NCBI GenBank assembly: GCA_937873275.1
Contig: CALMRC010000170.1
Coordinates: forward strand, 1 to 50,755
DNA: 50,755 nt
Reading direction: 5' to 3'
DNA from: an uncultured Spirochaetota bacterium
GTDB lineage: Bacteria; Spirochaetota; Spirochaetia; Treponematales; UBA12059
Notes under the pieces: model-generated
What the model saw: the letters and a program-made list of their open reading frames with translations, nothing else
What the model was told of the DNA's origin: nothing
Databases searched by the model: none
Position numbers and translations under genes: made by a program
Shown: piece by piece, positions 49,369 to 50,755 of the stretch
How the letters are laid out: each line of letters opens with the position of its first letter
Position numbering within the stretch: the stretch's first letter is position 1

Positions 49369-50433
49369 GTGTTCACCGACGAAGAATGGATGTCCCAACT
49401 CCGGGATTCGGTCCGGAGCGCGGAGGATCTGGCCCTCCGGATGCCCCTGAGCCCGGAACTGCGGGAGACCCTCGAACGGCTTGAGGGGACGGGACTCCTC
49501 CCCCTCCGGGCGACCCCGTACTGGCTCTCCCGGGCGGGGTCCGGGCCCGGGGACCCCATCCTTGCCCAGTGCCTCCCCTCCCCCCGGGAATTCGAACCGG
49601 ACCCCCGGGCCGTCCCGGATCCCCTCGGGGAAGCGAGGCACCGGGCGGCCCCCTCCCTGGTCCGCCAGTACCGGTCCCGGGCCCTTCTCCGGGCTTCCGG
49701 GGAATGCGCCGTCCACTGCCGGCACTGCTTCCGGCGAACCCTGCTCCCCTCGGAGCGGGGCTTCCTCTCCCGGGAGGACCAGGCCGCGGCCGCGGCCTGG
49801 CTGGCGGAGCGTCCAGAAATTCGGGAGATCCTGGTCTCCGGGGGGGATCCCCTCGTGGCCTCGGATGACCGTATCGGGAACCTGCTCTCCGCGCTCCGGG
49901 CCGCCCGGCCGGAGGCCCTCCTGCGGATCTGCACCCGCTGTCCCTCCACCCTGCCGATGCGCTTCACCCCCGGCCTCGTGGAGATCCTGCGTTCCTTCCG
50001 CCCCCTCCGGGTGGTCGCCCACTTCAACCACCCCCGGGAGCTGTCGCCCCAGGCGGAGGAAGCCCTGGGTACCCTGGTCGACGCGGGCATCCCGGTCTTA
50101 TCCCAGACGGTCCTCCTGGCGGGGATCAACGACGATCCCGACGTCCTGGAATCCCTCTTCTCCGGCCTGGTCCGGCGGGGGGTCCAGCCCTACTATCTCT
50201 TCCAGGGCGACCTAGCGGCCGGGACGGCCCACCTGCGGTGCCCCCTTTCCCGGGGGCTCGAGATCTACTCCGAGCTCCGGACCCGTCTCTCGGGCCTGGA
50301 GCTCCCGAGGTACGCCGTGGACGCCCCCGGGGGCGGGGGCAAGGTCTTCCTCCCCGAGGACATCGTCGGCCGCGAGGGGGACCGGTACATCCTCCGCACC
50401 CCCTCCGGCGGGCGGGCCTCCTATCCCGCCTGA
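49369..50433 (+). CDS. KamA/EpmB-like radical SAM aminomutase
   Basis: A 354-residue radical SAM/PLP enzyme. Cys113, Cys117 and Cys120 (CAVHCRHC) bind the SAM cluster, and Lys325 in DAPGGGGK is the PLP lysine. The length is near EpmB, which isomerises lysine to beta-lysine for modifying elongation factor P, and shorter than true lysine 2,3-aminomutase (about 415). No efp or epmA gene is adjacent, so the target cannot be fixed. The start is a GTG without ribosome site, 8 nt after a weak -10. Confidence 0.88.
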   Translation: MFTDEEWMSQLRDSVRSAEDLALRMPLSPELRETLERLEGTGLLPLRATPYWLSRAGSGPGDPILAQCLPSPREFEPDPRAVPDPLGEARHRAAPSLVRQYRSRALLRASGECAVHCRHCFRRTLLPSERGFLSREDQAAAAAWLAERPEIREILVSGGDPLVASDDRIGNLLSALRAARPEALLRICTRCPSTLPMRFTPGLVEILRSFRPLRVVAHFNHPRELSPQAEEALGTLVDAGIPVLSQTVLLAGINDDPDVLESLFSGLVRRGVQPYYLFQGDLAAGTAHLRCPLSRGLEIYSELRTRLSGLELPRYAVDAPGGGGKVFLPEDIVGREGDRYILRTPSGGRASYPA

Positions 50434-50481
50434 GCGGGTGCCGACGGACGCCCCCGGGTGAACGGTACCGTGGCCGGGACG

Positions 50482-50509
50482 TTGCAGGGCGTCGGGAATC
50501 GAATACAAT
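50482..50509 (+). promoter_or_regulatory. Promoter of the terminal lipoprotein gene
   Basis: TTGCAG, 16 nt, TACAAT; predicted leader of about 24 nt includes GGGAGG, so this one is a leadered transcript. Confidence 0.5.
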
Positions 50510-50539
50510 GGAGCCGCGGTCGATTTCCGGGAGGACACC

Positions 50540-50755
50540 ATGGCAGGTATGGACAGGAGGACGACTCCTTCGGGCCGGAATGAACCGGCCGACGGACGCG
50601 CGTCGGGAGGTCGGATGCGGTCTTCGATGGCCGGGGCGGCGGCGGGCCTCCTCCTCCTGGCGTCCTGCGCGATGAACCTCGGCGCTCCCCCAACGTCACC
50701 CCCGGCCGGGTCGGCCTCCCGGCCCGCGGCGCCCGCCCCGGACAAACCGGAGGGG
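50540..50755 (+). CDS. Lipoprotein, truncated by the window edge
   Basis: The first 72 codons of a gene that runs off the right edge. After a polar 25-residue lead, a hydrophobic stretch ends in a lipobox (LLLLASC, Cys about residue 43), followed by a Pro/Ala/Ser-rich spacer typical of surface or periplasmic lipoproteins. GGGAGG is 5 nt before the ATG; internal ATGs at residues 4, 26 and 30 are alternatives, of which residue 26 would give a more usual signal length. Family unknown because the mature domain is outside the window. Confidence 0.7.
   Translation, partial: MAGMDRRTTPSGRNEPADGRASGGRMRSSMAGAAAGLLLLASCAMNLGAPPTSPPAGSASRPAAPAPDKPEG

Noticed and set aside
1..50755. tRNA, rRNA, insertion sequences or prophage genes
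   Set aside because: I looked for T-loop-like GTTCGAATC patterns, rRNA-like stretches and transposase or integrase motifs and found none convincing; a covariance-model scan would settle tRNAs.

Overview
The window reads as a piece of the chromosome of a high-GC, anaerobic, free-living spirochaete related to the Treponema/Spirochaeta group. The basis is two adjacent genes for FlaA-type flagellar filament outer-layer (sheath) proteins beside class II fructose-bisphosphate aldolase (an arrangement I recall from Treponema pallidum), a TatT/TatP TRAP transporter set of the kind described in Treponema, and a glycyl radical enzyme, which implies anaerobic life. Genes are densely packed, often in ATGA, GTGA or TGATG overlaps. 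I see no rRNA, tRNA, CRISPR array, transposase, integrase or phage gene.

Layout. 1-2.3 kb: a dual-specificity-type phosphatase converging on an M3 peptidase. 2.4-11.9 kb: a minus-strand operon (glycyl radical enzyme, its activase, sugar-binding protein, two sugar permeases, GH42 beta-galactosidase) with a divergent AraC regulator. 12-13.4 kb: a small membrane protein, a Crp/Fnr regulator and a repeat-rich gap. 13.4-18.1 kb: a tightly overlapping four-gene cassette that is the most novel thing here, namely a radical SAM/SPASM protein with a PqqD-like N-terminal region, a membrane protein ending in nine Cys-containing CHSA-type tetrapeptides, and two unrecognised membrane proteins. 18.1-23.6 kb: pseudouridine synthase, a large conserved-looking unknown, a PgeF-like laccase-domain protein, an OmpA-type protein and a GNAT acetyltransferase. 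23.7-26.1 kb: a K+ channel with RCK domain, a stand-alone cyclic-nucleotide-binding protein and a secreted protein. 26.1-33.5 kb: a PhzF-like protein, an FAD dehydrogenase, an LEA-type lipoprotein and a heterodimeric ABC exporter. 33.6-37.9 kb: TatT, TatP, fused DctQM, RNase HI. 38-43.3 kb: MscS channel, fba, two flaA genes, a cyclic-nucleotide-domain histidine kinase. 43.3-50.8 kb: TatD, ClpB, a DUF3783-like small protein, ArgR, a FapA/DUF342 protein, a KamA/EpmB-like radical SAM enzyme and the start of a lipoprotein gene.

How they work together. The 2.4-11.9 kb operon couples import of an oligosaccharide, its intracellular beta-galactoside hydrolysis and a glycyl radical reaction of unknown substrate. 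The 13.4-18.1 kb cassette looks like a peptide-modification system acting on the cytoplasmic tail of a membrane protein. Three separate genes carry cyclic-nucleotide-binding-type domains (regulator, channel partner, kinase), so small-molecule signalling is prominent. Several operon-leading genes have sigma-70-like -10 boxes 6-8 nt before the start codon and no Shine-Dalgarno, suggesting leaderless mRNAs. Non-coding gaps are mostly filled by hairpins and by short dispersed repeats, two of which are arranged as about 210-bp elements with inverted ends.
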